Shown: positions 1 through 8,728, counted from the first letter of the stretch. The stretch is DNA of 53,939 nt from Candidatus Saccharimonadota bacterium (GCA_027493025.1 JAPUDQ010000030.1:1-53939), one strand, 5' to 3'. The notes: generated by a model not told the origin, from the sequence alone. Numbers and translations are program-made.

Positions 1-71
1 AGCAAGCTGGCGCACTTTTTTGTTTTTGGTCGGCATAGCCGACACGCTCCGCGTCATGGTAAAATAGAAAT

Positions 72-152
72 GGACACAATCAATCAGTAAAACGGCGATA
101 TTTTTGGCTTATATAGCCGTCCCGTACAATGCAGTTTTACTGGATTGTGTCC
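72..152. repeat. Long imperfect hairpin upstream of serine recombinase
   Basis: Arms at 72-93 and 134-152 are near-perfect inverted repeats (outer part GGACACAATC against GATTGTGTCC, inner part CAGTAAAAC against GTTTTACTG) around a ~40 nt loop. The structure ends 33 nt before the recombinase start. It could be a recombination site arm, an operator or a terminator for something to the left; there is no T-run directly after it. A purine-rich ribosome binding site (GAGGGGG) follows at about 173-180. Confidence 0.6.
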
Positions 153-185
153 AGCGGGGCGGCTATTTAAGTTGAGGGGGCAACT

Positions 186-1844
186 ATGAGGGAGCTACTG
201 GTAAATATAGAATTGGCGTATTTCATCTATGTGCGTAAAAGCACCGATGTCGAGGACAAGCAAATATTATCTGTGGCGGCGCAGATAATAGAGCTAAAAG
301 AATTTGCCAAGCGCATGGGTTTGCGCATTGCGGGCATCATTGTAGAAAAGCAGACGGCGAAAAAGCCAGGACGCTCGAAGTTTAACAAAATGCTGGAGCA
401 CATAGAAAACGGCGAGGCAAATGGTGTTTTGGCATGGTTGCCCGACAGGTTGTCGCGCAACTCGATAGATAGCGGGCGTATCATTTATATGCTTGATGAA
501 AATATCATCGCCGATCTAAAGTTCCCCCACTTTTGGTTTGAGAATACGCCGCAAGGCAAATACATGCTGGCAAATGAGTTTAATTCGTCTAAACAGTATG
601 TCGATAATCTATCGGTAAACACCAAACGAGGACTACGCCAGAAAGTGCGCGAGGGGCATTGCCCGCGCCTTGCGCCTGTCGGCTACATCAATGATGTGCG
701 GACGAAAACAATTTGGGTAGATAAAAGCCGAGCGGAAATCGTGCGCCAAGCTTTTGAGCTATACGCCACAGGCACAAAAACGCTGGACGACATCGCCGCT
801 TTTCTGTACGCCAATGGTGTAAAGACGCGCGGACGGCGCAGGAAAAAGGGCGAGCCAAAGTCGGCGGGAGGTAGACAATGGCATGCAACGCGCGTCAAAC
901 GTATGCTAGCAGATGTGTTTTATTATGGGCATTTCAGGTACAACGGCGTTGTGTATGAGGGCAAGCATACGGCTATTATCGACAAAGCGTTATTCGACAG
1001 GGTGCAGCGCGTGCTTGCAGGGCGCGGACGCGCCCAAAAACAAGCCACTGCGCCACAGCCGCTTAATCTATTGGTCAAGTGTGAGAATTGCGATTGTTTC
1101 GTAACTGGAGCGCATAAAATCAAGCGGCAGAAAAACGGCAATGTACATGAGTACACCTACTATCGGTGTACTCATAAAAGCAAAAAGATTGTGTGCCAAG
1201 AAAAAGAGGTGCGCGAATATGTACTGGCTGGCGAGTTAGTACCGATTTTGCAATCTTTTGCCTTGCCAAAAGATTGGCGCGACTATATGGCGTCGAAGCT
1301 GGAGCAAGACCGAACGGAGCTAGAGAACGAGAGCAAAGCGACTATCGAGGCGTTACGCGAGGAGCTGGACGCCATAGACGCGAAACTCAAACGACTTTTT
1401 GACTTGTATTTAGAGGGCGACATTGAACGTGAGGACTACAAAGACCGACAAGGCGAATTGATGAGTGAGAAAAAGTCGCTTGAGGGCAAAATCGAGCGCG
1501 TTTTGACAAACGCGGGCTATTGGATTGAACCTATGCAAAAATGGCTAGAAACTGCCGTTTCTATCTGTTCGATAGACGAAAAATCGGAGCATAGCGAAAT
1601 TGCGCGGGCACTACGCAAAATCGAAGGATTGAACCTAAAAATGAAAAACAAAAAAGTCGTCGCGGAGCGCGACGCCAAATCTCATTCCCCCCAGAAAAAC
1701 AGCTGGCAGGCACTGCGCGCCGCCAGAGAAAAAACCGCCCGAATGGGCGGCAATTTCCGTAGTTCTGCTGTTTTGGTACCCCGCACAGGAATTGAACCTG
1801 CAACCTTTGGTACCGGAAACCAACGCTCTATCCAATTGAGCTAA
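186..1844 (+). CDS. Large serine recombinase (resolvase/integrase family)
   Basis: Site-specific DNA recombinase. An N-terminal resolvase domain carries the nucleophile in YVRKSTD (Ser19) and the catalytic arginine motif PDRLSRN; a recombinase domain follows (roughly residues 160-280), then a zinc-ribbon with CENC and later Cys residues (about 300-340) and a coiled coil (about 370-440), the layout of large serine integrases. The frame reads through the terminator and the complete antisense of tRNA-Arg(CCG), stopping at 1844 inside the tRNA. The last ~24 residues, beginning around RTGIEPATFG, are therefore antisense tRNA and not a real domain; the natural protein is about 510-529 aa or has its end supplied by the integration site. 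A good SD sequence supports the start at 186. The window edge hides the left end of the element. Confidence 0.93.
   Translation: MRELLVNIELAYFIYVRKSTDVEDKQILSVAAQIIELKEFAKRMGLRIAGIIVEKQTAKKPGRSKFNKMLEHIENGEANGVLAWLPDRLSRNSIDSGRIIYMLDENIIADLKFPHFWFENTPQGKYMLANEFNSSKQYVDNLSVNTKRGLRQKVREGHCPRLAPVGYINDVRTKTIWVDKSRAEIVRQAFELYATGTKTLDDIAAFLYANGVKTRGRRRKKGEPKSAGGRQWHATRVKRMLADVFYYGHFRYNGVVYEGKHTAIIDKALFDRVQRVLAGRGRAQKQATAPQPLNLLVKCENCDCFVTGAHKIKRQKNGNVHEYTYYRCTHKSKKIVCQEKEVREYVLAGELVPILQSFALPKDWRDYMASKLEQDRTELENESKATIEALREELDAIDAKLKRLFDLYLEGDIEREDYKDRQGELMSEKKSLEGKIERVLTNAGYWIEPMQKWLETAVSICSIDEKSEHSEIARALRKIEGLNLKMKNKKVVAERDAKSHSPQKNSWQALRAAREKTARMGGNFRSSAVLVPRTGIEPATFGTGNQRSIQLS
1729..1750 (-). terminator. 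Rho-independent terminator after tRNA-Arg(CCG)
   Basis: On the minus strand CCGCCC-ATTC-GGGCGG is followed by six T. It lies 24 nt beyond the tRNA CCA end and inside the recombinase reading frame. Confidence 0.8.
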
Positions 1845-1850
1845 CGGGGC
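1774..1850 (-). tRNA. tRNA-Arg(CCG)
   Basis: Cloverleaf read on the minus strand: acceptor GCCCCGT pairing with GCGGGGT, anticodon stem TTGGT/ACCAA with loop TTCCGGT (anticodon CCG, codon CGG), T arm GCAGG/CCTGT, and an encoded CCA. It is the apparent target of the serine recombinase on its 3' side and carries a duplicated 5' end on its other side. Confidence 0.95.
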
Positions 1851-1957
1851 ATGAAAGTAAGTGTACCATAGAACTTGTATACTACCACGGGCAATTGGAT
1901 AGAGCGTTAACGCATAGTACAAACGCTGAGGGCTCCCCAATTGAGCTAACGGGGCAT
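1851..1957 (-). repeat. tRNA-Arg(CCG) 5'-end mimic leader with inverted D-arm copy
   Basis: A 21-bp perfect direct repeat of the tRNA 5' end plus two flanking bases lies at 1832-1852 (in the tRNA) and 1937-1957 (copy), offset 105 bp. Between them, 1892-1908 is a 17-bp copy of the D-arm/anticodon-stem region in the opposite orientation, so that on the tRNA strand it is complementary to the tRNA. The sense copy and the inverted copy can form a hairpin closed by CAATTG. The leader follows the minus-strand gene ending at 1981 and may be co-transcribed with it. Confidence 0.85.
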
Positions 1958-1980
1958 AGTAAATATTGTATCAAATATAC

Positions 1981-3564
1981 CTATAATTCATCCTTGCGTT
2001 CGTTGATAAAGCTCGACCATTGTCGAATGAGCCGGAGGATAGTTTTGAGCGGTAGCTCAATAACCATATCAAGGATTGTGCCGACGATATTAAATTGCGA
2101 ATACGTGTTGGTCATCCATTGTCCTAGGACGACAAATGGCATATAGAAAAAATCCCGAATTGTTGCAACAGCCGACTGATCCGCCTCGACAACTTCCAGG
2201 TCACGAACAATACGACTGAGACGAAAACCAAGAAAGCTTGCGGTCGACACAAAGACAAAAAAGATGATGATATGTACCCACGAAAACTGCAGCATTAGCA
2301 GTCCCGCAATAACCAGGCATACAATGATAATCCCAAATATGGTATAGGCAATCTGAAAGGCCATTTTCGAACCATTGGCTCTTAGACGACGCTTAAGCTC
2401 GACTGTTTTATTCGTTTTATAGAACAACGTAGTCGCTTTTTCGATGAGAGCAGCGGTATTCGCACTACTCGGTAGAACCAAGGTATAGCGCAAAAGAAGC
2501 ATAAATAATGGCGGAAAAAGCAGATTGATGATCAGTGGCACCCAAATAATCTGACCGTGGATGAATTGATCATATGGAACTTCAATGGCAATACCGATCA
2601 AGACTTTTGTAATAATCAAAAAGATCACACTTTTTATAATGGCTTTGTTGATGCGACTATTCGCTCGTCGATACTCAGTTTCGATCTGTTGTAGATACGC
2701 CGCCTTAAAGCGGGGTTTAGATGAGAAAGTATTTTCCGGATGCTGCTCATTAAGGAGCTGTCGCACGATCCGATATGGAGCACCGTCTCGATTCACGAGA
2801 TTATAAACTTTACGCAAATCCTCGGATTTGAGCAGCTCATCAATTTGTTTGTTCAAACTCGTATATGATTTGAGTACCCGTGGGGTTTGTTTGTATCTCT
2901 CAACCAACGTCGCCCGAATCAAAGCTTCGTCAGCATGCAGCAAGGCTCGTTGAATAGCTACATACAGAAGAACCGGAAAATCTGGCACTTTCTTACTGGG
3001 AAAAAGCTTCGCTAGATCATACGTTTTAAGCATCGTACTATGCGCAAAATCAGCAAAAATCACATCATTGGTATGATCATTAAATATCTGCTCTACCCGT
3101 ACGGCTAACACGTCGATAATCCATTTTGAAATGGTATCAGCCGGCAATGAATGCTTTTTCTCCAGCTTTGTGAAACCCTCAAAATATTCGATAGCTAACT
3201 TTGAAATTCGATCAACTTCTATAATAGGGATTGAATCATTATCAAGATAACCGGCCAATGTCAACTCAACTACCAGCTCCGCACCGCATTGCTCGATTTC
3301 TTTATGGTCGTGTATCAAAAACAACCGGCGAAAATAGCGAGCAATCGCTTTTTGAAGCAGTAGATGTTCCTCGGTATATTCAGCGGCATTTCTCAGTTGC
3401 TCATATGCTGATGTTAGCGTCCGGCCCACCCCAATGACATGCGCCATTTCATGCTGAGAATATTTCTTATGCCTATTTGCTTGATTCGCCAGCAAAGCCG
3501 CCAAAAATTTGCGGCCATTCGAATTGAGTTGATCTGTTTGATCTGACATAGTTTTCTCAGTCAT
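1981..3564 (-). CDS. Conserved membrane protein of unknown function
   Basis: Not recognised. The first ~310 residues look soluble and largely helical; four or so hydrophobic segments follow between about residues 315 and 460 (for example one rich in Ile near SVIFLIITKVLIG), and the C-terminus is amphipathic. No catalytic motif is visible. Two starts are possible: 3564, or Met6 at 3549, which is preceded by GAGAAAACT and may be the better one. It lies between tRNA-Arg(TCG) and the tRNA-Arg(CCG) leader on the same strand, and its end is only 24 nt before that leader. Base composition resembles its neighbours. Confidence 0.85.
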   Translation of the reverse strand: MTEKTMSDQTDQLNSNGRKFLAALLANQANRHKKYSQHEMAHVIGVGRTLTSAYEQLRNAAEYTEEHLLLQKAIARYFRRLFLIHDHKEIEQCGAELVVELTLAGYLDNDSIPIIEVDRISKLAIEYFEGFTKLEKKHSLPADTISKWIIDVLAVRVEQIFNDHTNDVIFADFAHSTMLKTYDLAKLFPSKKVPDFPVLLYVAIQRALLHADEALIRATLVERYKQTPRVLKSYTSLNKQIDELLKSEDLRKVYNLVNRDGAPYRIVRQLLNEQHPENTFSSKPRFKAAYLQQIETEYRRANSRINKAIIKSVIFLIITKVLIGIAIEVPYDQFIHGQIIWVPLIINLLFPPLFMLLLRYTLVLPSSANTAALIEKATTLFYKTNKTVELKRRLRANGSKMAFQIAYTIFGIIIVCLVIAGLLMLQFSWVHIIIFFVFVSTASFLGFRLSRIVRDLEVVEADQSAVATIRDFFYMPFVVLGQWMTNTYSQFNIVGTILDMVIELPLKTILRLIRQWSSFINERKDEL

Positions 3565-3582
3565 TCATTATCGAGTACGCTC

Positions 3583-3659
3583 TGGTACGCCCGGCAGGAT
3601 TCGAACCTGCGACCACTTGGTTCGAAGCCAAGTACTCTAATCCGCTGAGCTACGAGCGC
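3583..3659 (-). tRNA. tRNA-Arg(TCG)
   Basis: Acceptor GCGCTCG pairs with CGGGCGT; the anticodon loop CTTCGAA gives anticodon TCG; the T arm is GCAGG/CCTGC; CCA is encoded. Unlike five other tRNA genes here it has no duplicated 5' end upstream. Confidence 0.95.
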
Positions 3660-3730
3660 ACAAGACTGTACTCGATCTACCCACTCACCACAATCGACGT
3701 ATCTAGTATAACAGATTAAAACCACTGGAG

Positions 3731-3736
3731 TATACT
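3731..3736 (+). promoter_or_regulatory. -10 box of murB (leaderless type)
   Basis: TATACT ends 6 nt before the murB ATG, so transcription is expected to begin at or next to the start codon. There is no SD sequence. The same arrangement recurs at many genes in this window. Confidence 0.7.
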
Positions 3737-3742
3737 AATAGT

Positions 3743-4795
3743 ATGAAAACATTCCATAATGAATATCTAGCCCCGTATACGTCACTCCGCGTTGGCGGCC
3801 CCGCCGAAACGCTCATAATTGCCGAATCCTATGCTGATACCGTCACTGCCCTGTCGTCGCTATCAAAACCCGCACATATTATGGGGTATGGCGCTAACTG
3901 TCTGGTGAGTGATCAGGGGCTTGACGGAACTACTGTACTACTTCGCGGTGGAACGGTGAACGTCGAGGGCACTACCTTAACAGCAGATGCGGGTATATGG
4001 TGGGATACTGCCATTCAAACCGCTATTCAGCATGGTCTGTGGGGACTGGAGCTCATGAGCGAAATACCAAGTAGCGTCGGTAACGCAGTTGTCGGCAATA
4101 TTGCTGCGTATGGTCAACAAGCTTCTGACACACTTTTATGGATCGATGTTTTTGATCAAAAGCAAAAAGAAGTTCGACGAATCAAGAAAGATCAGGTTAC
4201 CTTTGGCTATCGCGAGAGTTCATTGCAGAAACAGCTCGAGCTTGTTGTATTGCGTGCCGCATTCCAGCTATCAATGTTGCGAACTGTCGAACTCAAATAT
4301 GACTCCGCGATCACTATCGGTGAAGAGCTTGGCCTAGATCACACGACCCTTGCACACTGTCGTGATATCATTATCGAAACAAGACGACGGGCTGGTTCTA
4401 TCTGGCATCCTAATGAACCGACCGACCTTCATACCGCTGGATCATTTTTTAAAAACCCCATGGTCAGCGAAAAGCAAGCTCGCGAACTAGCTCATTTCGA
4501 TGAGACCGGCGCTACTCTGGAGCGTGTCATCAACCAAAGCAAAATCCATGGTGGCAACGCGCAACGCGCCTCAGCTGCGCACGTGTTACTCGCCGCAGGA
4601 TTTCACCGTGGACAGCGCTGGGACAGAGTAGAGCTTCATCCCAGTCATATTCTAAAGCTCGCCACCCTCGACGGTGCGTCTGCCCAAGAGGTCTACGACG
4701 TCGCCATGGAAATCGTTCAAACCGTCAAATCCAAACTCGATATCGACTTAGAAACCGAAGTAAAATTCCTTGGGACGTTTAACAAAAAGTGTTAG
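3743..4795 (+). CDS. murB: UDP-N-acetylenolpyruvoylglucosamine reductase MurB
   Basis: FAD-dependent cytoplasmic enzyme that reduces enolpyruvyl-UDP-GlcNAc to UDP-MurNAc in peptidoglycan synthesis. The protein has the N-terminal FAD-binding fold (YTSLRVGGPAE, then MGYGANCLVSD), the AGSFFKNP segment that carries the proton-donating serine, GGNAQRASAAHVLLAAGF, and a final LETEVKFLG with the conserved glutamate. At 350 aa with the longer insertion it fits the E. coli-like type I class. It starts leaderlessly at 3743. Its stop codon overlaps the stop of convergent glyA. Confidence 0.97.
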   Translation: MKTFHNEYLAPYTSLRVGGPAETLIIAESYADTVTALSSLSKPAHIMGYGANCLVSDQGLDGTTVLLRGGTVNVEGTTLTADAGIWWDTAIQTAIQHGLWGLELMSEIPSSVGNAVVGNIAAYGQQASDTLLWIDVFDQKQKEVRRIKKDQVTFGYRESSLQKQLELVVLRAAFQLSMLRTVELKYDSAITIGEELGLDHTTLAHCRDIIIETRRRAGSIWHPNEPTDLHTAGSFFKNPMVSEKQARELAHFDETGATLERVINQSKIHGGNAQRASAAHVLLAAGFHRGQRWDRVELHPSHILKLATLDGASAQEVYDVAMEIVQTVKSKLDIDLETEVKFLGTFNKKC

Positions 4796-6063
4796 TACGG
4801 TAGCGGGAAATCTTTGACAAATTTCTTGACTTCTTTGTGAATACCCTCAAGCTCTTTGTCGTCATCGCGCGCATCAATCGCCCGTTTCATCCACTCAGCA
4901 ATTTGCGGCATATGTTCTTCACGCAGCCCACGTGTTGTCATGGCTGGCGTGCCGAGACGAATGCCGCTCGGGCGGAATTTGGGTAGTGGATCTTCCGCAA
5001 TTGCATTCTTGTTCAGTGTCAAGCCAATCTTATCGAGTGCAATTTCAGCCACTTGTCCATCGATCCCAAAGCTCGAGTACACATCCGCTAGGATAAGATG
5101 GTTGCTCGTCCCACCGGTGATGAGTGTAAAACCCCGTACCTGAAGCTCATCAGCAAGTCGGGCAGCATTTTTCACAATCTGTCGCGCATATTCTTTAAAC
5201 TCAGGCTGCAACGCTTCGCCAAGGGCAACTGCCTTGGCTGCGGTATTGTTCATATGTGGACCACCTTGTGTACCAGGGAAAACTGCTCGATCAATAAGAG
5301 TTGGGATATTTTCCAACGTTTTTTCGGGTGCTTTCAGCGGAGAACTGACCGTACCCCGGCTCAAAATCATGCCGCCGCGAGGACCACGGAGTGTCTTGTG
5401 GGTAGTTGTCGTAATAACATGAAACCCTTTGTCAAGCGGATTTGTCGCCACACCACCCGCAATCAATCCGGCAATATGCGCCATGTCAGCCATGAGCAAC
5501 GCACCGATTTCATTACCAATCTCAACAAATTTTTCGTAGTCAAGCTCGCGTGGATAGGCCGAAAAACCAGCGAGAATAATCTTTGGTTTGTGGGTGCGTG
5601 CTAGTTCGCGCAGTTCCTCGTAGTCGATCTCGCCAGTCGTCGGGTCTTTCATTTTATAGCGAATAAAGTTATATATCTGAGCACTACGAGTCACCGGCGC
5701 ACCATGTGTCAAATGTCCTCCATGGTCGAGATGCATCGCAAGTACCGTATCGCCTGGTTCTAACCATGCATGGTAGACTGCCTCGTTGGCTGGTGCGCCC
5801 GAATGCGGCTGAACATTAGCGTGATCAGCATGAAACAGCTGCTTGGCTCTATCGATAGCCAGCTGCTCAACCTGATCGGTGAACTCCTGACCGCCATAAT
5901 ATCGTTTCCCTGGGTATCCCTCAGAGTATTTATTAGTAAATACCGACCCCAGTGCTATCAACACATCAGGCGATACATAGTTTTCCGACGGGATTAGCTC
6001 CAACCCCTCTTGTTGGCGCTTTTTTTCAGCGGCAATAAGTTTCTGTACCGTAACATCTTTCAT
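4792..6063 (-). CDS. glyA: Serine hydroxymethyltransferase GlyA
   Basis: PLP enzyme that interconverts serine and glycine while loading one carbon onto tetrahydrofolate. The family-typical N-terminal stretch ELIPSENYVSP, the QPHSGAPANEAVY region, DMAHIAGL, and the PLP-lysine motif TTTTHKTLRGPRGG are present; 423 aa is the normal length. A clear SD (GGAGGAAAAACC) lies just before the ATG, so unlike many neighbours this gene has a leader. It converges on murB with overlapping stop codons and diverges from the HTH-MurA gene across about 156 bp. Confidence 0.97.
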   Translation of the reverse strand: MKDVTVQKLIAAEKKRQQEGLELIPSENYVSPDVLIALGSVFTNKYSEGYPGKRYYGGQEFTDQVEQLAIDRAKQLFHADHANVQPHSGAPANEAVYHAWLEPGDTVLAMHLDHGGHLTHGAPVTRSAQIYNFIRYKMKDPTTGEIDYEELRELARTHKPKIILAGFSAYPRELDYEKFVEIGNEIGALLMADMAHIAGLIAGGVATNPLDKGFHVITTTTHKTLRGPRGGMILSRGTVSSPLKAPEKTLENIPTLIDRAVFPGTQGGPHMNNTAAKAVALGEALQPEFKEYARQIVKNAARLADELQVRGFTLITGGTSNHLILADVYSSFGIDGQVAEIALDKIGLTLNKNAIAEDPLPKFRPSGIRLGTPAMTTRGLREEHMPQIAEWMKRAIDARDDDKELEGIHKEVKKFVKDFPLPY

Positions 6064-6219
6064 GGTTTTTCCTCCATCATAGTATTGATTCGTCCCACTT
6101 ACGGATGTTATGCACGCTATATCATGAAACTAGTATAGCACGCCACACATGGCTGCCTATTGTAATTTATATGACAGTATAATGCTTGCAATATATCGTT
6201 TATGATATAAAATATAGAT

Positions 6220-7740
6220 ATGAATGATTATCGAACCCGTATAGGATCTCTGATCCGCGAAACCCGTATCACCCGTGGCATGACCCAAAGTGAATTTGCG
6301 ACTGCCTTAGGCACCAGTCAAAGTGCTGTCAATCGCATCGAAAATGGAGGACAAAATGTCAGTCTCGAAATGCTGGCTCGTATCGGCGAAGTCTTAGCAA
6401 GTGAGATTGTCTCGCTCAATCGTACGGGTAATAACCTACAGATTGAAGGTGGCAAAAAATTGCATGGTTCAATTGAAGTTAAAACCAGCAAGAACGCTGC
6501 CGTTGCTTTGCTTTGCGCGGCGCTACTCAACAAAGGTACAACAACCTTTCATCGAGTAGCCCGTATCGAGGAAGTCAATCGCATTATCGAAGTTTTAAAC
6601 AGTATTGGGGTCAAAACAAAATGGATCGATGAGACCAACGATCTTGTCATTACGCCACCAGCGCGACTCAAGCTTGACCAAATGGACATCGAAGCTGCCA
6701 AAAAGACTCGTACCGTCATCATGTTTCTTGGACCCCTTCTTCACCAGTATCGTTCATTCCGTTTACCCTACGCAGGCGGGTGCAGTCTTGGAACCCGTAC
6801 CGTTGAACCACACCTTGATGGCCTAAAGCATTTCGGTCTGCATGTTGAAGCTGAAGCAGAGTACTATCAAGCTACCGTCAAAAAAGCTACGCCCAAACGA
6901 GCTATCCTGCTCACCGAACGCGGCGACACCGTAACCGAAAACATCTTGATGGCGGCGGCGCTATACGATGGAGAAACAATTATCCGTAATGCCAGTCCGA
7001 ACTATATGGTGCAAGATGTCTGTTTCTTTCTGCAAAAACTCGGCGTCAAAGTCGATGGCATAGGCACGACAGTTTTGCGTGTTCATGGCCTCAAAGTTAT
7101 CAAAAAAAATATTGACTACTACCCATCGGAAGACCCGATTGAAGCGATGAGCTTCATTGCTGCTGCTCTCGTAACAAATTCAAAACTAACCATTCAACGT
7201 GCACCGATCGAATTCCTGGAGCTAGAGCTCGCCACGCTTGAAGGCATGAACCTCCAGTACGATATAAGTGACGAATACATGGCGCGAAACGGCAAGACAC
7301 GTCTCGTTGACCTCACGATCAAACAGTCAAAACTGGTTGCCCCCAAAGACAAACTCCATGCTCTGCCGTTTCCAGGCATCAACATGGACAACCTACCTTT
7401 TATGGGGCTGATTACTACCGTTGCTGAGGGTCGAACACTTGTCCATGACTGGAGCTATGAGAACAGAGCTATATACTTCATGGATCTCAATGCGCTCAAT
7501 GCCAAAATCGAACTCCTTGACCCACATCGTGTCTATATAACCGGTCCTACCAGGTGGAAGCCAGCGGAGATGGTTGCGCCGCCAGCACTTCGTCCTACCG
7601 TTGTCGTTCTGCTTGCTATGCTTGCAGCTCCAGGAACCTCAATCTTGCGCAATGTCTATCAGATGAATCGAGGCTATGAACAGCTAGCCGAACGCCTCAA
7701 CACAATCGGCGCTGATATCCAACCACATTTTGAACTATAG
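6220..7740 (+). CDS. murA: HTH (XRE)-MurA fusion: UDP-GlcNAc 1-carboxyvinyltransferase
   Basis: The enzyme part (about residues 73-506) transfers enolpyruvate from PEP to UDP-GlcNAc, the first committed step of peptidoglycan synthesis. It retains the SKNAAV lysine (Lys91) and the loop cysteine in AGGCSLGTR (Cys188), so fosfomycin sensitivity is expected. Residues 1-68 form a Cro/CI-type helix-turn-helix (MTQSEFATALGTSQSAVNRIENG), an unusual fusion for MurA, which is normally ~420 aa. The two parts are in frame with no internal start needed. The upstream AT-rich TATAAA box near 6205 suggests a short or absent leader. The HTH might let the enzyme bind DNA and regulate wall genes; that is inference. 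Confidence 0.93.
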   Translation: MNDYRTRIGSLIRETRITRGMTQSEFATALGTSQSAVNRIENGGQNVSLEMLARIGEVLASEIVSLNRTGNNLQIEGGKKLHGSIEVKTSKNAAVALLCAALLNKGTTTFHRVARIEEVNRIIEVLNSIGVKTKWIDETNDLVITPPARLKLDQMDIEAAKKTRTVIMFLGPLLHQYRSFRLPYAGGCSLGTRTVEPHLDGLKHFGLHVEAEAEYYQATVKKATPKRAILLTERGDTVTENILMAAALYDGETIIRNASPNYMVQDVCFFLQKLGVKVDGIGTTVLRVHGLKVIKKNIDYYPSEDPIEAMSFIAAALVTNSKLTIQRAPIEFLELELATLEGMNLQYDISDEYMARNGKTRLVDLTIKQSKLVAPKDKLHALPFPGINMDNLPFMGLITTVAEGRTLVHDWSYENRAIYFMDLNALNAKIELLDPHRVYITGPTRWKPAEMVAPPALRPTVVVLLAMLAAPGTSILRNVYQMNRGYEQLAERLNTIGADIQPHFEL

Positions 7741-7742
7741 GC

Positions 7743-8390
7743 TTAGTTCGATTTATTTAAGCGAGGCCCATCAGCTAACCATGCAATCGTACCAACTGGT
7801 TTAGCCTCAATAACTTCACGGCTCGTGCGCCAACCACGCAGATCACAAGAATACATGGTCATGCGAGCATCTGGCTGGGTTCGCTCGATAGAAACATCGT
7901 TTGCGCTAACTTTGTAGTGTTTGGTTACCTCATAAGCATAACGAACACCCTTGAAATCAACAAAAATTTGATCGCCTGACTCCATCTTATCAAGATGATA
8001 AAACGGCGATTGGGCTCGTGACTGATCAGGGGTTAGCCCAAGATTAAAACGATGAGCGGCTAGGACAAAATTACCCCCAGTAATCGGGTCACCATTTTCA
8101 GGTGCCCGATGCCAAGCACCTCCCTCAAGCGTCTCGTCCGTTACTCCGGTCACAATCTCAACATCAACACCGATCTTTGGTACATATAGTCGGTTTTTCT
8201 CAAGCGCTGGCTGTCGCTGCGTTAAGACTTTTGAGACCGCATCTGCCTGACCTGTTACGGCTGGCGGCAGCGACGGGTACACGGTGTTAAGCAAAACATA
8301 GCCGCCCACAAACAGAACAATAATGGGCAAGACGAATAATTTTTTGCTAATGTTACGTTTTTTAACTCCGTTATAACAATTATATGTCAT
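7743..8390 (-). CDS. Sortase-family transpeptidase
   Basis: Membrane-anchored cysteine transpeptidase that attaches proteins to the cell wall or joins pilin subunits. One N-terminal membrane segment (about residues 17-35) is followed by the sortase barrel with LAAHRF (catalytic His), the catalytic MYSCDLRG cysteine and WRTSR arginine. At 215 aa it resembles class D/E enzymes. An SD (AAAGGTGAG) precedes the ATG at 8390. The gene ends 3 nt from the end of convergent murA. No LPxTG-type substrate is obvious in this window. Confidence 0.9.
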   Translation of the reverse strand: MTYNCYNGVKKRNISKKLFVLPIIVLFVGGYVLLNTVYPSLPPAVTGQADAVSKVLTQRQPALEKNRLYVPKIGVDVEIVTGVTDETLEGGAWHRAPENGDPITGGNFVLAAHRFNLGLTPDQSRAQSPFYHLDKMESGDQIFVDFKGVRYAYEVTKHYKVSANDVSIERTQPDARMTMYSCDLRGWRTSREVIEAKPVGTIAWLADGPRLNKSN

Positions 8391-8472
8391 ATCTCACCTT
8401 TTTATCTTGGTATGCAGACTATGCTTTTATGTATTATAGCATAGGCGTAATGGTTGTGCAGTAAGAAAACCT

Positions 8473-8507
8473 AAAAAGCAACAAACCGAGTTTCCTCGGT
8501 TTGTTGC
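8473..8507 (-). terminator. Rho-independent terminator of the tRNA-His unit
   Basis: A perfect 13-bp stem (GCAACAAACCGAG against its complement) with a TTTC/GAAA loop, followed on the minus strand by five T. It lies 4 nt after the tRNA-His end. Confidence 0.95.
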
Positions 8508-8511
8508 TATG

Positions 8512-8587
8512 GGGCGAACGATGGGGCTTGAACCCACGACCTCCGGATCCACAGACCAGCGCTCTAACCAACTGAGCTACGTTCGCC
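8512..8587 (-). tRNA. tRNA-His(GTG)
   Basis: Acceptor GGCGAAC/GTTCGCC, loop CTGTGGA with anticodon GTG, T arm GTGGG/CCCAC. Position 73 is C as expected for tRNA-His. The base before position 1 is T, so the -1 guanosine would have to be added after transcription. CCA is not fully encoded. Promoter, mimic leader, tRNA and terminator form an isolated transcription unit. Confidence 0.93.
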
Positions 8588-8720
8588 ATATTTGATTTCA
8601 CCTATAGATTAAACTGTCTGAAATGTACAATGACATCCGTACTCAGTTGGTTAGAGCGCTGCGCTAAAAGTATTCTTTCCGGCTTCGCCTAGGCAACTGA
8701 GCTACGTTCGCCATATTTGA
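8588..8720 (-). repeat. tRNA-His 5'-end mimic leader with inverted D-arm copy
   Basis: A 27-bp perfect direct repeat covers the tRNA 5' end and its upstream flank: 8569-8595 in the tRNA, 8694-8720 in the copy (offset 125). Inside the leader, 8638-8661 repeats tRNA positions ~6-28 in the opposite orientation with one base missing. On the tRNA strand the sense copy (GTAGCTCAGTTG) can close a hairpin with this inverted copy (CAACTGAGTAC). The region between holds a second small hairpin near 8677-8692. The tRNA promoter lies upstream of the leader, so the leader is expected to be transcribed. Confidence 0.88.
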
Positions 8721-8728
8721 CTCAAAAT

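Noticed and set aside
5098-5604. 168-aa plus-strand ORF
   Set aside because: Antisense to glyA, whose PLP motifs are intact.
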